64,000 nucleotides of DNA from Pictodentalium vernedei (taxonomy: Eukaryota > Mollusca > Scaphopoda > Dentaliida > Dentaliidae). Location: assembly GCA_031216915.1 (NCBI GenBank), contig CM062289.1, forward strand, positions 253,761,113 through 253,825,112, written 5' to 3'. Of this stretch, positions 12,406 through 24,414 are shown one piece after another. The notes beneath the pieces were generated by a model, which worked only from the letters and a program-made list of their open reading frames with translations, searched no databases and was not told where the DNA came from. The position numbers and the translations under genes were made by a program. How positions within the stretch are numbered: the stretch's first letter is position 1; the number at the start of each line of letters is the position of its first letter.

Positions 12406-12600
12406 CCAGATTGGCCAACAGAGTATCTCTTTCAATTTCGGTTTCTTTTATCTTCATATGTAGTTGCATTACTTTTTCTTCATACTGATGTTTCACTGCC
12501 TGTAATTTCTTCTGACTCTGTTCCAATTCCTCAATAAGTCGTTGCTTGATGGAAATCTCACACTGCAGTTCTGCCAGATCTTCATGTATGTTGTCGGAAT
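12406..12600 (-). CDS. KIF21: KIF21-type kinesin, conserved coiled-coil exon
   Basis: 195-nt internal exon. The acceptor is AAATATTTTCAG and the donor GTAAATTTTA. Two bases complete the split Asp codon, 64 codons follow, and one G remains for a Gly codon finished by GA of the next exon. The peptide contains [18 protein letters not shown], followed by [19 protein letters not shown]. This closely matches the KIF21A/KIF21B coiled-coil block of the same order (an AEL..EI.IKQ.LI.ELE..Q pattern, then L..QYEEK), which I recall as one of the best conserved parts of the stalk. With the next exon this is the strongest evidence for the gene identity. Confidence 0.96.
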
Positions 12601-12606
12601 CTGAAA

Positions 12607-12838
12607 ATATTTATTTATTGGCATTTAAGTTCACATATTTCTGCAAAGTGGTTAATCATGACAGCAACATGGAGATAAACTCAAGTTTAGTCAATTGTTT
12701 ATACCCATGTTTTCCATTTTAGTGAATTTCCTCCCCAAGCATTGATAACTGGGTCCTATTTTACCAGTAAAACAGAGCTTGTTTGACACAGTGAACAAGA
12801 ACTGCTTCACTTCCCAGGGTTCTCACACAGGGTTGGAA
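12607..12838 (-). repeat. Shared-tail SINE-like repeat (copy 2)
   Basis: Plus-strand order: TATTTATTGGCATTTAAG tail, TTAATCATGACA, AAACTCAAGTTTAGTCAA, CCCCAAGCATTGATAACTGG, ACCAGTAAAACAGAGCTTG and CACTTCCCAGGGTTCTC head. On the minus strand the repeat ends in an AATAAATA tail. Confidence 0.7.
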
Positions 12839-13845
12839 CATGCAAACAAAATTGTTCAATAAGTTAAGTGTTCTCAATTCCTAAAATGTGTTCATACAAT
12901 GAATAAACTGAACAGCAATTTCCTGAACTAAAAATATTTAAAAAGTGGCTATTCCATTGCCCAAGGATGAGAGGCAAAAGGCAAAAACCCTCAAGTTTTA
13001 TTATTTGTGTATGTACTTGTAGAATGCTTATTTTTAATGCAGCCTTAAAAGACTTTTTTTTTCAATCACTTAAGATGTGTAATGTTAGTGATGGTAAACA
13101 GAGACAGAAAAAAACACATGGGTGTCTGTTCAGTCCCTGAGGCAGTCAGTGGGTCCAATGATGGTCCCAAGTTACCTATGGGCTCAGGCCCAGGAATAAC
13201 CTGAGAATCACATATGGGTCTCAAGACTAGGGCATCTGCTGCTATTCTCACAAATGAAGATTTACGTGATGGAGAGACCGAACTTAGATGTAAAATACGT
13301 AACAGCCTTGGGCATATTGTAAGAAAAATCACAACTGAAAATGTGAAGGTGGTCTCACTGCTTTGAAAACTTTGTATGTTGATTCTAACTTGATGGTATG
13401 GAATTACTAACTAAAATCCTAGAATTCTGTTAAACTCTAGAAAACTTTTATCTCTAATTAATCATTACCCATAATATTGTTTACTGTATTTTGAGAGTTG
13501 AGGATATTAAGTAAACATATTGTTTGATTTAGCTCAGACGACACAGAAAAATAAAACAATAGGAAAGTCCAACTTCTAAATTCTGAATAAAAATTTGGAG
13601 CAACTGATAAAATAATACAGGTCGAACCTCAATAATCATGTTTTGATATGTACCTTCTACACACCACCTCAAAGTATAAAAGTGTGCAAAGGTGAAGCTA
13701 AGATACATAAGCCATGTGGCTGGGTTTTGGAGTTCCTTCTGGAATACAGTTTATAGGGTGTCTATTTTCCAGCTTTTGCAGAGACTTCACAGATTATGTG
13801 CATTTTAGCAATTGTCTGTCAGATGAGAATTTCCATTCAACTAAT
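12839..13845. other. Intronic sequence, nothing recognised
   Basis: No coding or repeat signal that I can support. Confidence 0.5.
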
Positions 13846-14056
13846 TTAACCCCTTTTACTCTGGTAGTGCAACAAAATTTTCTCCAATTAATCTGTTTTT
13901 CTCTTGTTGAACTATGAATTTAACCAATTATATCTTGCCTGACAGAGCTCACTGAGCTGTCAAACAAGATATATTTGGGTAAATATCAAACTGCATTATG
14001 GAAAATATTTGCCGCTGAAAACTTTGCCATTTTGAGATCAGAGTGCAGACAGTTAA
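13846..14056. mobile_element. Candidate TTAA-type MITE
   Basis: TTAACCCCTTTTACTCTGG on the left and CAGAGTGCAGACAGTTAA on the right, with a central hairpin at 13928-13970 (ATATCTTG ... CAAGATAT around GAGCTCACTGAGCTGTC). The ends match only partly. Confidence 0.4.
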
Positions 14057-15540
14057 CTTACTTCTACAACCAATATGCAACAACGTCAAACATCTCTGGT
14101 TAGAGTTGGGTGATATCACTTGAAATAATGTTGATACAGAAGTTATAAAATTGTGGTTTATGGTTTCATTATATTGTGAAGTAATCAGTCCATGGTTTTT
14201 GGGTTGGTTTTTTTTGTTTTTTAAATGGAGGATAAATCTGTTATAATGAAAATTCTAACATCCAATATACAGTACAGTTGTGGAGAAATGTCCAAATTTC
14301 ATGTATTTGTGGATTTTTATCACGTATATATCCAATAGAAGGCAACACACAATAATGACGTTAATGGCAAAATCCAGTACGATCGCCTTTGTGGATTTGT
14401 GTGAAGGCAATTAATATAACGTCCACTGTCTATGAAAATTAAGTAACATGTAGTTAATCATGTTCGTGAACTAACATGGTAATTGGGTGATGGTCAAGTT
14501 ACACTGTTTGAGCAGGATAAAATATAAAAATCTTGTTCGTTGAAACTGATTGCGAGTTCGTATTTGACTTTCTGTATGAAAGCTTCAAACAGAAAGAATA
14601 CAGTTTACACTCATTCCCACTGTTAGCAACATAATTTTGTACCCGTGTTGACCATTAGACTGTTCATGAATACCCATTCAAATCTCCGTATGGGGTATTA
14701 TTCCTTTTTTTTTGTTCTGAATATACTTTTTAAAATATTTTCTACTCCATTTGTTGTCTACGGAGTGTTTTATTCATTAACTTACGTCGATTATTTGGAA
14801 CATTGGGAATAGGCAGGCCTACAAGTCAAACCTCTGCATGTCTGTCGCGTTTTTTTATTTCCGATTTCAAGTGAAATTAAAAATTGTATGAGTATACTGG
14901 CTGAACATTTCCATTCTCATAACAATGCTTCTAAAAGTCTTAGACCATTGTGGTCCAAGTGAAATGTCAGATTGTTATGGGCTGAGTTGTCCTGACCCAT
15001 CACAAGGCAATTTCATAGATGTTGGAGGAAAATGTCCAATTTGTTTCGCACAACACTATACAAAACAATGCACAGAAACTTGTACCTATCGAGTGATGAC
15101 ATCAGGGCATCAGTCATAAATAGTGTCTGCAGCACAACTCAAAAGAGAGGCCTATGTTCAGAATTCTCCACAATTTGTTTTCACTGACAAACTATGTTCG
15201 GTACTTTTCTGAAAGCACGTTTAATATGTTTTCAGATGTGGCTTGGCCCCATAGTCATTCAATATGTGCAAATGCCATGCCGGTCCTTATCAATTTGTTG
15301 AGCATTTTTTAGCGAAGAATGGCCAACTCCAAAGAAAATGAACGATTTGAATTGCTGTATTGCCCCAGTTGTCCTAAAGTCTTGTCTTTTAAAAAATAAA
15401 CAATACATTCCCACAAAACCAGTGCAAGCAAGCACACGTAACAAATAATTTTGTAATCTGGGCTCTCAATATAATTGAGTCAGTGTTAGTTTATTCAATC
15501 CATGCAAATTGCAAGAAACACATTAAATTTGCAGTGAAAA
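14057..15540. other. Intronic sequence, nothing recognised
   Basis: A Cys-rich 64-codon frame at 14925-15119 (+) has no splice or family support and is not called. Confidence 0.5.
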
Positions 15541-17353
15541 AAACAAGAGGCCCCAAGTCTAAATATCAAACCAGGGACTTGACTTGAATAAGCTGCATAC
15601 GCCCCTCCTAAGAAAAGCATATACTAACTAGATGAAGCGATTGTGCCCACACAATACACACGATTTTCCTTCTATTTTCAGTTCCTGCACTTTTACGTCC
15701 CAAAATTGAGAAATAAATGCATAAAAAACAGATTTTTTTTTATTTTTGTTCGGAAATTTTTGAAGTCCCAAACAAAATATTTTCAAAGCAAAATTTTTTT
15801 TCTTCTTAAAATTGACCAAAAGGCATAAAAAAGCAAAAAACTAATTTACAAATTTTGGTCCAAAATATCTAAGTCCCACCCAGACCCCAAATTTTCAGGG
15901 TAAAAAAAAAAAAAAAAATTTTGTCTTAAAATTGACCAAAACGCATAAAAAAACAAAGAAAAAATTTTCGGATTTTGGTCCAAAATTAAGTCCCACCCGG
16001 CCCCCAAATTTTCAGAAAAAATTTTGTCTTAAAATTGACCAAAACGCATAAAAACCAAAAAAAAAATTTCCAGATTTTGGTCAAAAATTTCCAAGTCCCA
16101 CCCAGACAACAAATTTTCAGGGTGAAAAAAAAAAAAAAAATTGTCTTAAAATTGACCAAAACGCATAAAAAACAAAAATTTCTGGATTTTGGGCCAAAAT
16201 TTTCAAGTCCCACCCTGACCACAAATTTTCAGTGTAAAAAAAAATAAATTTTTTCTTAAAATTGACTGAAACGCATAAAAAAACAAAAAACTCATTTCCG
16301 GATTTGGGTCCAAAATTTCTAAGTCAGGTCCAGGACTCCAAATTTTCAGCCTAAATATGAACCCAGGGACGTGGCTTGAACAAACTTGAATCTCACCCCC
16401 TAAGCATGCTGCATACCACATATCAAAAGATTCTTATTGGTAGATCTGAAGAAGAAGATTTTTGAAGAATATTCCTCATACTGCACTAATTTGAACATTT
16501 GGGCTCCCATAGGGAACCCAAATATGGACCATGCGATTTGATTTCAACAAATATGTGAATCAATGTTCCAAAGATGTTATATGTAAAATATGAAAGCTTT
16601 TGGAGCAGTGGTTTGGAAGCAAACGATTCTTTAATTTTTTCCCATTGCCCACAGTGTTAAAAAATGCTGACTCAGCACTTTTTCAAAGTCCCAAAAAAGT
16701 ACCTTATGACAAAACCGATGGCAATTTTTTTTTACCATTCCTTCCTGTTGGTCCCAAGGAAGCCTCACACCAAATAAAAATTCTCAGTGCCGTGCTGTTT
16801 TGGAGATATGGACGTTTTTGTTTTTTTTCTATTTTTGGCTCCTGAGGTTCCCACAGTGGCCGCAGGAAAATTTTTTTTTGCATAAATCAAGTACTTATAA
16901 CCCAATAATACCTCATATTAAATTGGGTTCAAATTGGCCTCTCGGTTCAGAAAATGGAAATTCTGGGCGGGGCAAAAATTCTATCCCCTCTCAGAACAAA
17001 GGAAAATATTGCCTGTTAAACTTCTCTTGAACAAACTTGAGTCTATACCTCAAATGGAAGCTGCATACCAAATATCAAGTCTCTGCTACAGCTGGTTGAT
17101 GAGAAGAAGATTTAAAAAAATTTTGTGCATTTTGGCCCCACCCCACTCCACAATATGACAAGAAATCCAATTTGAAGAAAAACCCAAATGCCCCTATTTT
17201 ACTGTTACTCATGTGAATTTTCACTGAACTGCAGCCAGTGGCTTGGGAGAAAATGACCCAAACACCACCTTCAAGACATACAACGGACGACAGACGACAG
17301 ACAAAAAAGTGACCAGAATAGCTCACCCTGACTTTCAGTCAGGTGAGCTAAAA
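15541..17353 (+). mobile_element. AACAAGAGGCCCC-type element with inner 105-120 bp minisatellite
   Basis: It starts AACAAGAGGCCCC, with the usual following GC palindrome deleted. From 15800 to 16320 it holds five units starting AAAATTGACCAAAA (about 15807, 15927, 16030, 16147, 16258), each with poly-A/T runs and an AAGTCCCACCC word. Ordinary body repeats follow, then a degenerate GGACGACAGACGACAGAC stretch and the terminal hairpin at 17319-17350 (TAGCTCACCCTGACT / AGTCAGGTGAGCTA) plus an A-run. The inner minisatellite differs from those of its relatives. Confidence 0.75.
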
Positions 17354-18854
17354 ATATCCTGCTAATTTGTATTTGTTTTTAGTTAACATTTTCACGGTAT
17401 TAACAATGTGTTTCACGCAATATTAGAGGAATGAATTATACCCACAGACTTCAACACAATGTTCCTTGAAACTGAAACATGCAAAGGCTATTTCATTTCA
17501 TCATGGCAATTGCGTGTTGGTTTTGTTGGGAAAAAAACTTATGCATTATCACGAGAGTCACACATTTGGACTTTTCGATAACTCTACAATACATTAGAGT
17601 GTGTTTGTTGTCCATCAGGGATACAACTACACTCGCCACATGTTGATAACAGAATCTTGCAGTTCATGTACAAACTCCACAAGCTCATGACCAAAACATT
17701 AATAATTTGTTGCGTTACACTTTAGTTTGGAAATATTTTGTTATTTTATGTTAATGAGATTGACATTGTTCTGTTTTTGTGTGGTATCATAAGGAACAGA
17801 CTTTGTTGTAACAATAGTGTAAAACTTTGGTCATGCTGTAACTTTAAAGTACAGCCACAATACATTACATTATTATTATAAGTATGTGCAAGACTCTGCC
17901 CCCACACAGAGCCCCTGTAAACTTGGGTGGGGCAGAATCTCACACTATAAGTAATAATCTACTTCCAAATCTCTTTTTGGTTTGGCTATGGCATATCCCA
18001 TAATGCTGGTTCTTTTTAAATCCAGCTATATCACTAATGATCTTAAACATAATACTAGTTATAGCCAGTATATACATATGTGTTATGTGCACATTGTGCT
18101 TGTACAGAATCTTTTATCTCGCCGCGACTCATTTTTGGGGAAGTATAGCTAGGTTTCGCACTTCTGCAGCAACTTGCTATACCTCAGACAAAAATCTATC
18201 ATTCAGCCAACAAAACCTGTAACCATGGCTTCTCAAAAACAGCAGTTAACAAAAAGCCATGCTCAACTGATCAAAATAATGGTCCTCCATTTACAATTCT
18301 TTCAACCCAACGGCACGTTAGGAAATTCATTCAACATGAATGAAATTGTACATGGTGATAAAAAATAACCCACTGCCAGCCAAGTTAACTTTTTCTGTTG
18401 GACAATGATATTTCAAACCAAATTCAATTCAATTCATGAAGTTCCCAAAGTGATAGATGGGTGCTTTGTGAAAACAAATGGGAATTATATTTTTGTAGTG
18501 CGCAAGAATCGCTTTGAATATATGACGTCACTTCATTCATAATTTTTAGATGCATGCAAACTACAATGAGACTGATGTTATGTTTCAAAATTTTCTTGCT
18601 GTAACTTTCAATTTTTGCAATTTTCCTTCATCTTTTTTTTTCATTTGGTGTTTCGTCTGAGTATTTGTTTATGCACTGGACTGTGGAATTCCCTGCAGCA
18701 TAAAATGTATGTTGAGGTAAATTGCAATACGCTTACTACTGGAATAGTGATACAAGATCCTTTATCACCAAATTTTTATCACTACTGATAGTGCAGTTTG
18801 TTATTGCATTTTTAGGTAAATGGTTGATACAGATTATTACATGTTTGTTTGTTT
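17354..18854. other. Intronic sequence, nothing recognised
   Basis: A short hairpin at about 17889-17939 (AGACTCTGCCCC / GGGGCAGAATCT) is the only structure seen. Confidence 0.45.
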
Positions 18855-19072
18855 GTTGGTGGTTAACGTCACATATTTATGCACCATGGCTAATCGTGAC
18901 ACAACATGGAGATGAAGTCAAGTTTAGTCAATCGTTGATCAACATGTTGCCCATTTTAGAGGACTTTCACCCCAAGCATTGGTGACTGGGTCCTATTTTA
19001 CTAGTAAAGCGGAACTGGTTTACCACAGTAAACAAGTGCTGCTTACTTCCCGGGGTTCCCACGGGGAACAGA
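18855..19072 (-). repeat. Shared-tail SINE-like repeat (copy 3)
   Basis: It has GCACCATGGCTAATCGTGAC, AAGTCAAGTTTAGTCAATCG, TTTTAGAGGACTTTCACCCC, TTTACCACAGTAAACAAG and a CCCGGGGTTCCCACGGGGAA end. It is one of the better preserved copies, though the TTATTTATTGG tail is missing. Confidence 0.7.
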
Positions 19073-19245
19073 TTATTACAAGTTGACTGATCTGGGTTGT
19101 CATATTCCAATCAGTTGATGAGACCAGATGAACCAGATCAAACAAGATGACATAGGCTTCATGTTTGATCTATGGTAGCTAATCTGGTCTCATCAATTAG
19201 ATGTAACTTGACAGCCCAGATTGATTGACTGTTGTAATGATTTGT
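19073..19245. repeat. Imperfect palindrome of about 170 bp
   Basis: GATTATTACAAGTTGACTGA ... GGGTTGTCA on the left is answered by TGACAGCCCAGAT ... GACTGTTGTAATGATT on the right. The inner arms TGATGAGACCAGAT / ATCTGGTCTCATCA also pair. Likely a MITE remnant. Confidence 0.5.
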
Positions 19246-19905
19246 TTATCATATGAAAGTGGATTTTTAAAAATAGAATTACAACTGAAATGTAAACAAA
19301 AACAAAAAAAATATGGAATATTTGTCAAGAGTGTACAGCACAAAGGCACTCAAGTTTTTATTTCGCATTTGTAAAATTGTGGCCCCATAAATCTGTGCAT
19401 GTCAGTTGAGGTCACACAAGCCTCATCTGAGGTAGGTATTTTATGGAATTGGAAAGGTTATGACTCATTTTCCCTTGTGCTTGAATTGATGCACAAACTT
19501 AAGGTTGTATCTGGGAACTATTGGTAGTAGGCATACAATACTAAATCCTAATACTGTCCAGCACAATGAATTGTATACCCTATAAACCAATATTTAACTG
19601 AGAGAAATTTGCCAGTATTTTCAAAATACAACATTAAACTATAACAAGCAGTGAAAATAATTTCATAGCTTATATCAGTGTCATGTATTTTGAAATCTTA
19701 GTTTTTAATCTTAAAAACATCATTTTGTCATATCAGAATTACATGTTCAAGGCAATTCTCTTTGACAGAATGTTAAACACCAACATGTTTCAACAGTTAA
19801 ATCAAATGTATTCCATTCACAATGTAACCCAATGATAGCTCAGAAACAAATAGCAGTTCCCAACTTCATCTTCAGAAAATACAGCATCAGGAGCCATCTC
19901 ACATA
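19246..19905. other. Intronic sequence, nothing recognised
   Basis: AT-rich, no supported feature. Confidence 0.5.
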
Positions 19906-20199
19906 TATACTACTCAAAGTTTGCTAAGCACCAAGTATATCCAACTACCTGTTTTATGTTTTAGTTGAAATATTGTAATGAAAAGTGTATATATTTTTTA
20001 TTTAATTATATCTTTAATGATTTAAGTACAGAAATTAAGATTTTATTTGTGTTTGACATTATTTTTTAGCTTTTGAATACGATAACCATGGAAAATGGTT
20101 ATTATTGGTAAAAGAGGAAATTTTTAAATTTGCCAAAAAGGTTGACGGAGCAAACTGGTATGGGTTCAATATCGAGTATGAGACCCATTACTGTTAATT

Positions 20200-21417
20200 A
20201 CAGCTTGACAATGCCTTCTCATGCTCCCAATCAGGTTCCTGGTGGTCCTTTGTGAGATGTTGTTCCATTCTTGGACCAGCATGTCACCAAGCTCCTGGAC
20301 ACTTCTTGGCTGGGCTGGACGGGCCGAAATGCAAGCTGCCACTCATTCAAGACATGTTCGATTGGATAGAGGTCAAGAGATCTTGCTGGCCAGTCCATAT
20401 GCTCAATCCCCTCCCTTTGTTGGTACTCCCTGACAGCATGGGCAACATGAGGACGGGCATTATTGTCCATCAGAATGAATCTATCACCCACTGCACATGC
20501 ATACAATCTGACGTGGACATCCAGGATCTCATCAATATACCACTGTGCAGTCAATGTACCACGTTCAAGGACACAGAGCTCTGTACGTCCATCCCTGCTG
20601 ATACCGCCCCAGACCATGACTGACCCTCCACCACAGCAGTCATGCTCAGCAATGTTGGCTGCATGGTATCACTCTCCTGGTCTTCTCCATACCCTAGATC
20701 GCCTATCTGTGTGGTCTAGGCAGTACCTTGACTCATCTGTAAAAAGGACAGATCGGCAATCTTCTCTGGTCCATCCAACGTGGTCCATAGCTCTGTACGT
20801 CCATCCCTGCTGATACCGCCCCAGACCATGACTGACCCTCCACCATAGCGGTCATGCTCAGCAATGTTGGCTGCATGGTATCACTCTTCTGGTCTTCTCC
20901 ATACCCTAGATCGCCTATCTGTGTGGTCTAGGCAGTACCTTGACTCATCTGTAAAAAGGACAGATCGGCAATCTTCTCTGGTTCATCCAACGTGGTCCAT
21001 GGCCCATTCATATCATGCTTGGCGGTGGTTCTGGAACAGCGGAATGCAAATACATGGTCTTCTCGATCGGAGACCACCTTCGTGCAACCTTGCCCGGATA
21101 GTCTGCGTTGACACATTTACCCCGGATGCATTCTGAAGGTCACTGCGAAGCTGGGTTGCTGTGGCAAAGCGGTTCCTACAGGCCTGAATGATCAAAAACC
21201 GGTTTTCAGCTGCAGATGTTGCCCTGTTTCTGCCACCATCATGCCATATTACTGGGGTGCCATACTGCTGAAATTTTGCCCAGGCTCTGGTGATCACCAT
21301 ATGGTGCACACCAAGGACTTCACCAACCTGACGATGGGTAGCCCCTTGCTCCACCATCCCTACAACCCGCAACATTTCTGCTTCAGATAAATGTCTTCTT
21401 ACATTTGCATTTGCCAT
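20200..21417 (-). pseudogene. Tc1-like transposase, broken
   Basis: It begins MANANVRRHLSEAEMLRVVG at 21417 with the paired-like helix-turn-helix domain, then a GGRNRAT linker (GRPR-like hook). Further on come LFTDES (first catalytic Asp), MVWGGISRDGRTEL, LMDNNARPHV and the DWPARSLDLYPIEHV block carrying the third acidic residue; a frame-shifted SMRRHCQAVI tail lies near 20200. Defects: a 212-bp tandem duplication (20577-20788 and 20789-21000) repeats the DES-to-GRTEL segment, a stop follows RVWRRPEE, a frameshift near 20240 precedes the tail, and the second catalytic Asp appears to be Asn (DNNARPH where DDNARPH is usual). The copy is dead. The family acts by cut-and-paste into TA. Confidence 0.9.
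20577..21000. repeat. 212-bp direct tandem duplication inside the transposase
   Basis: AGCTCTGTACGTCCATCC starts at 20577 and again at 20789. The two copies are nearly identical through TCCAACGTGGTCCAT, so the duplication is younger than the element. Confidence 0.93.
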
Positions 21418-21697
21418 ATTTAATCATTAAATTACAAGGGTTTGTGTTGAAATGAAGATTGAATACCCTAAACATATCATGTACATGTAGACTACACGAA
21501 AACATCATGAAAATCAAGGAGTACATGCTTTCCATGACTGTCACGAAAAGTCTGCCTGTCAAGAGAGCTAATGTAAACACTGGGGACCATCTCAATACAT
21601 TCCTCAATCATATCCACCAAAAATATCGCAAATATGTCACAAGCAAATTTCACAATGATGTGTCAAATATTTGGTGCTTAGCAAAGTTTGAGTAGTA

Positions 21698-22204
21698 TAT
21701 GTTTCTCAGGAGTAATAGCAAGGTAATCAACTGTTGTGATCACAAATGTTGCCTAATCCATGTACTCATTTGAGGTCTAATTCTTAAACTGCCAAGTATT
21801 TTCTTGAATTTTTCATAAAACCAAGTAATGGCTGCTGCAAATTCCAGGATGGGTAGCTCTGGCCACGCAATGAAAAATTTCTTGTTGCATTACACATCAA
21901 GGGAGATAATCAAAGCTTGAATTTTTAGCTGGATGTGGACATGGAAAGGAATCACACACTCCCCATTTATATAACTGATTTGATGCCCAATAAGGAATTC
22001 AAAATTTCCAATGAGAAAGAACTAATGTTACAATAACTCAATCGAACACAAATATCAGATGACAGAACCAAAGTTTTTCAAAACCATCAAAAACTATTCT
22101 TATTTTTTAAACCAAAGCTCTTGACCATGACCTCTCACAGAAACAAGATCAGCAAGCTCATTCCAATAAGGGGATCACAATCAATTGTTTGGAAGAACGA
22201 AATG
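21698..22204. other. Intronic sequence, nothing recognised
   Basis: No supported feature. Confidence 0.5.
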
Positions 22205-22435
22205 AAGGGAGAAAAATATTTATTTATTGGTGTGCAAGGTCACTTTTGGCATCAACAGGTATATCGAGACCGCAATGAAAGTATGAAGCCAAGACTAGCT
22301 AATTCTCTCCAACTTTAGAGGACTCCATCCCAGACTGTGCTTAACAGGTCCAACTTTACCAGTAAAGCAGGACTTACCCACTAGAAAAAGCAAACACTGC
22401 TTTTACATAGCAGGGTTCCAGTTCCAATGTGTTGC
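22205..22435 (-). repeat. Shared-tail SINE-like repeat (copy 4, diverged)
   Basis: TATTTATTTATTGGTGTGCAA tail, then ACTTTAGAGGACTCCATCCC, TTTACCAGTAAAGCAGGACT and an AGCAGGGTTCCAG end. Confidence 0.6.
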
Positions 22436-22974
22436 CTACTGATATCAACTGTATATATCTACAGTAAATGGAAAATGTCTGTGTTGTCCCAAGGTTACTA
22501 TAGCAAATCTTGATATGAGCATTCAACGACTCACCAACAACTGATTACAACCAGTACAAATCATTGTTATATAAAAACAGAAAAACATTTATGGACCCTG
22601 TAAAAACAATTCTTGCAGATAAAGCAGGAAACATACAAAAATCACTACTTCATAAATAAACAATTGACCTTGAAATGATTTTATCATATAACAATACAAG
22701 AGTTTTCCTGCTTGGAAAACATTAAGCGATATCTTCAGACAAGAATGTAGAATAACAGAGGAAAGAAACCAAATAATGGCTGCATCATGATCACAACACA
22801 AGTCACGTTAGAAAATCATTTATAATTTTATTGTCCACTTTACCAAAACATGATTAGCAGACAACACATGCAAAAACATTTCTCAAATAACTAAATAATT
22901 TTCATATCTGGCCAAAAAAATGAAGCATACAACACTTAGTGGTACAAGCTCTACAACCTCCTTTAAATGGAGGG
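22436..22974. other. Intronic sequence, nothing recognised
   Basis: No supported feature. Confidence 0.5.
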
Positions 22975-23391
22975 TCATATATTTATTTATATTTATTTAT
23001 TTATTGGTGTTTAAGGTCATATACTTATGCACAATGGCTAATCATGACCGTGACAGTTTTACGGGTGGAGGAAGCCGGAGTACCCGGAGAAAACCACCAA
23101 GCAACGACGAGTAGCTGCCAGCTCAACATCATAACTCCGCACAGCAGTACAGGCAGGGTTAGATTGGTTGAAGACGTGGGTACCATCGATGTGCAGTACG
23201 CCTTAGTACACAGCGTCATCGTGCCCCCATGTGGACAATCAGGGTTAAGTGCCTTGCCCAAGGACACAGCACGGGAGTCCGATTTGATCACTCAGACGGT
23301 CACCCATCCAATGATTAACCGGGCTCGACGCTGCTTAACTTCGGTGATCTGACGAGAACCGGTTACCACAACGCCACTGCACCCCCATGGA
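22975..23391 (-). mobile_element. 5S rRNA-derived SINE (SINE3-type)
   Basis: On the minus strand the head (about 23379-23290) reads like 5S rRNA: CCGGTTCTCGTCAGATCACC, GAAGTTAAGCAGCGTCGAGC (the 5S A-box region) and TTGGATGGGTGACCGTC (the C-box region). The internal pol III promoter is therefore largely intact. The middle has GTGTCCTTGGGCAAGGCACT, a core word seen in many animal SINEs, then GTTTTCTCCGGGTACTCCGG. It ends with a segment reading GACCTTAAACACCAATAAAT and an AATA-type tail. Non-coding; mobilised by a LINE partner (established for SINEs). The tail is shared with the repeats at 12607, 22205, 23513 and 33522. Confidence 0.9.
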
Positions 23392-23512
23392 GGGTCATAA
23401 GCTATGTTTTAGAGGCGAACCTTTAAAATATTATAAGTTATTGTGATGAATTGATGGTAACATGGACTGAGGTTTGCGGCTTAGTGTTTATGTTCAACCA
23501 AGACACGGATAT

Positions 23513-23742
23513 TTATTTATTTATTGGTGTTTAAGGTCACATACTTCTGCACAAAGTTTAATCATGACCAGAGCCTGGAGATAAAGTCAAGATCAGCCAA
23601 TCGTTTATACCCCATGTTGCCTATTTTAGAGGACTTGCACCCCAAGCATTAGTGACTGGGTCCTATTTTACCAGTGAAACAGAGCTTGTTTACCACAGTA
23701 AACAAGTACTGCTTCACTTCCCTAGGTTCTCGTGGGGGTAAT
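23513..23742 (-). repeat. Shared-tail SINE-like repeat (copy 5, best preserved)
   Basis: The plus strand reads TTTATTTATTGGTGTTTAAG, then GTCACATACTTCTGCACAAA, TTTAATCATGACC, CAATCGTTTATACCCCATG, AGAGGACTTGCACCCC, TGACTGGGTCCTATTTTACC, TTTACCACAGTAAACAAG and TAGGTTCTCGTGGGGG. Its tail is nearly the same as that of the 5S SINE 120 bp away, but the head is unrelated to 5S. Confidence 0.75.
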
Positions 23743-24412
23743 ACATCACAATAACATAAATGTTCCAATAAGACCCTACACATAGCCAAAAACCCACATT
23801 GTGAAATGAACTTTTAACGATAAGTTTAGTAAATAAACCTCTCATGTACCCCACAATGTCATTGGACAAATAATCAATAATCAAGGTCACTCCATCCTAT
23901 TTTAAATCGTAAATTGATTTACAATTTAAACAACACTTCATTCAGAATATCGTCTGCTGTACATGTGAAAAATCTAGAAAAATGAAGTGGTTTGCAAGTC
24001 ACTTACTTAATGAAAAACTGCAAAATAAACAACCTCAAATATTTTGCATGGTGACATCAGACAGTGACATACGATATTGATAGGTAAACATAGAAAAAAA
24101 CTATGTGAGCTCTCGGCCAATCAGAGGGTGTATTGAAACTTAATAAAATTTGTATGGTAAATTTCATGAATGACACTTGCCAAAAATATGGTCATTATAC
24201 ATTAGGCAGAACTTGCCCAAGGCAGTGAAGTGAAGCTCTTCCTTGGGGTTTCTTCAAAAAGAGTTAGTCAGTTATACCCTTTCTTCGAAAAAATAGCCAA
24301 TGGCCATTCAGTAGAATGTACTTTGGGGGCATATCCTCGAAAAAAAATATAAGTTATTTGAATATACGTTATGAAGCATTTTTGTTTATTCACAAGTTTT
24401 AAAGATTCTATA
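23743..24412. other. Intronic sequence, nothing recognised
   Basis: No supported feature. Confidence 0.5.
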
Positions 24413-24414
24413 TA

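Larger units (their letters stand above)
19908..21697 (-). mobile_element. Tc1/mariner-type transposon 1
   Basis: Inverted termini of 27 bp with one mismatch (TACTACTCAAAGTTTGC start), each bordered by a TA target duplication (19906-19907 and 21698-21699). It contains one transposase pseudogene on the minus strand. Length 1790 bp; about 212 bp of this comes from an internal duplication. Confidence 0.92.

Noticed and set aside
14925..15119. Cys-rich 64-codon frame
   Set aside because: No signal peptide, family resemblance or neighbouring exon; length within chance for AT-rich DNA.
20252..20623. Plus-strand frames of 116-123 codons
   Set aside because: Antisense shadows of the Tc1-like transposase pseudogene.
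23290..23379. Possible functional 5S rRNA gene
   Set aside because: Only the central and downstream part of 5S is present and it runs straight into a SINE body and tail.
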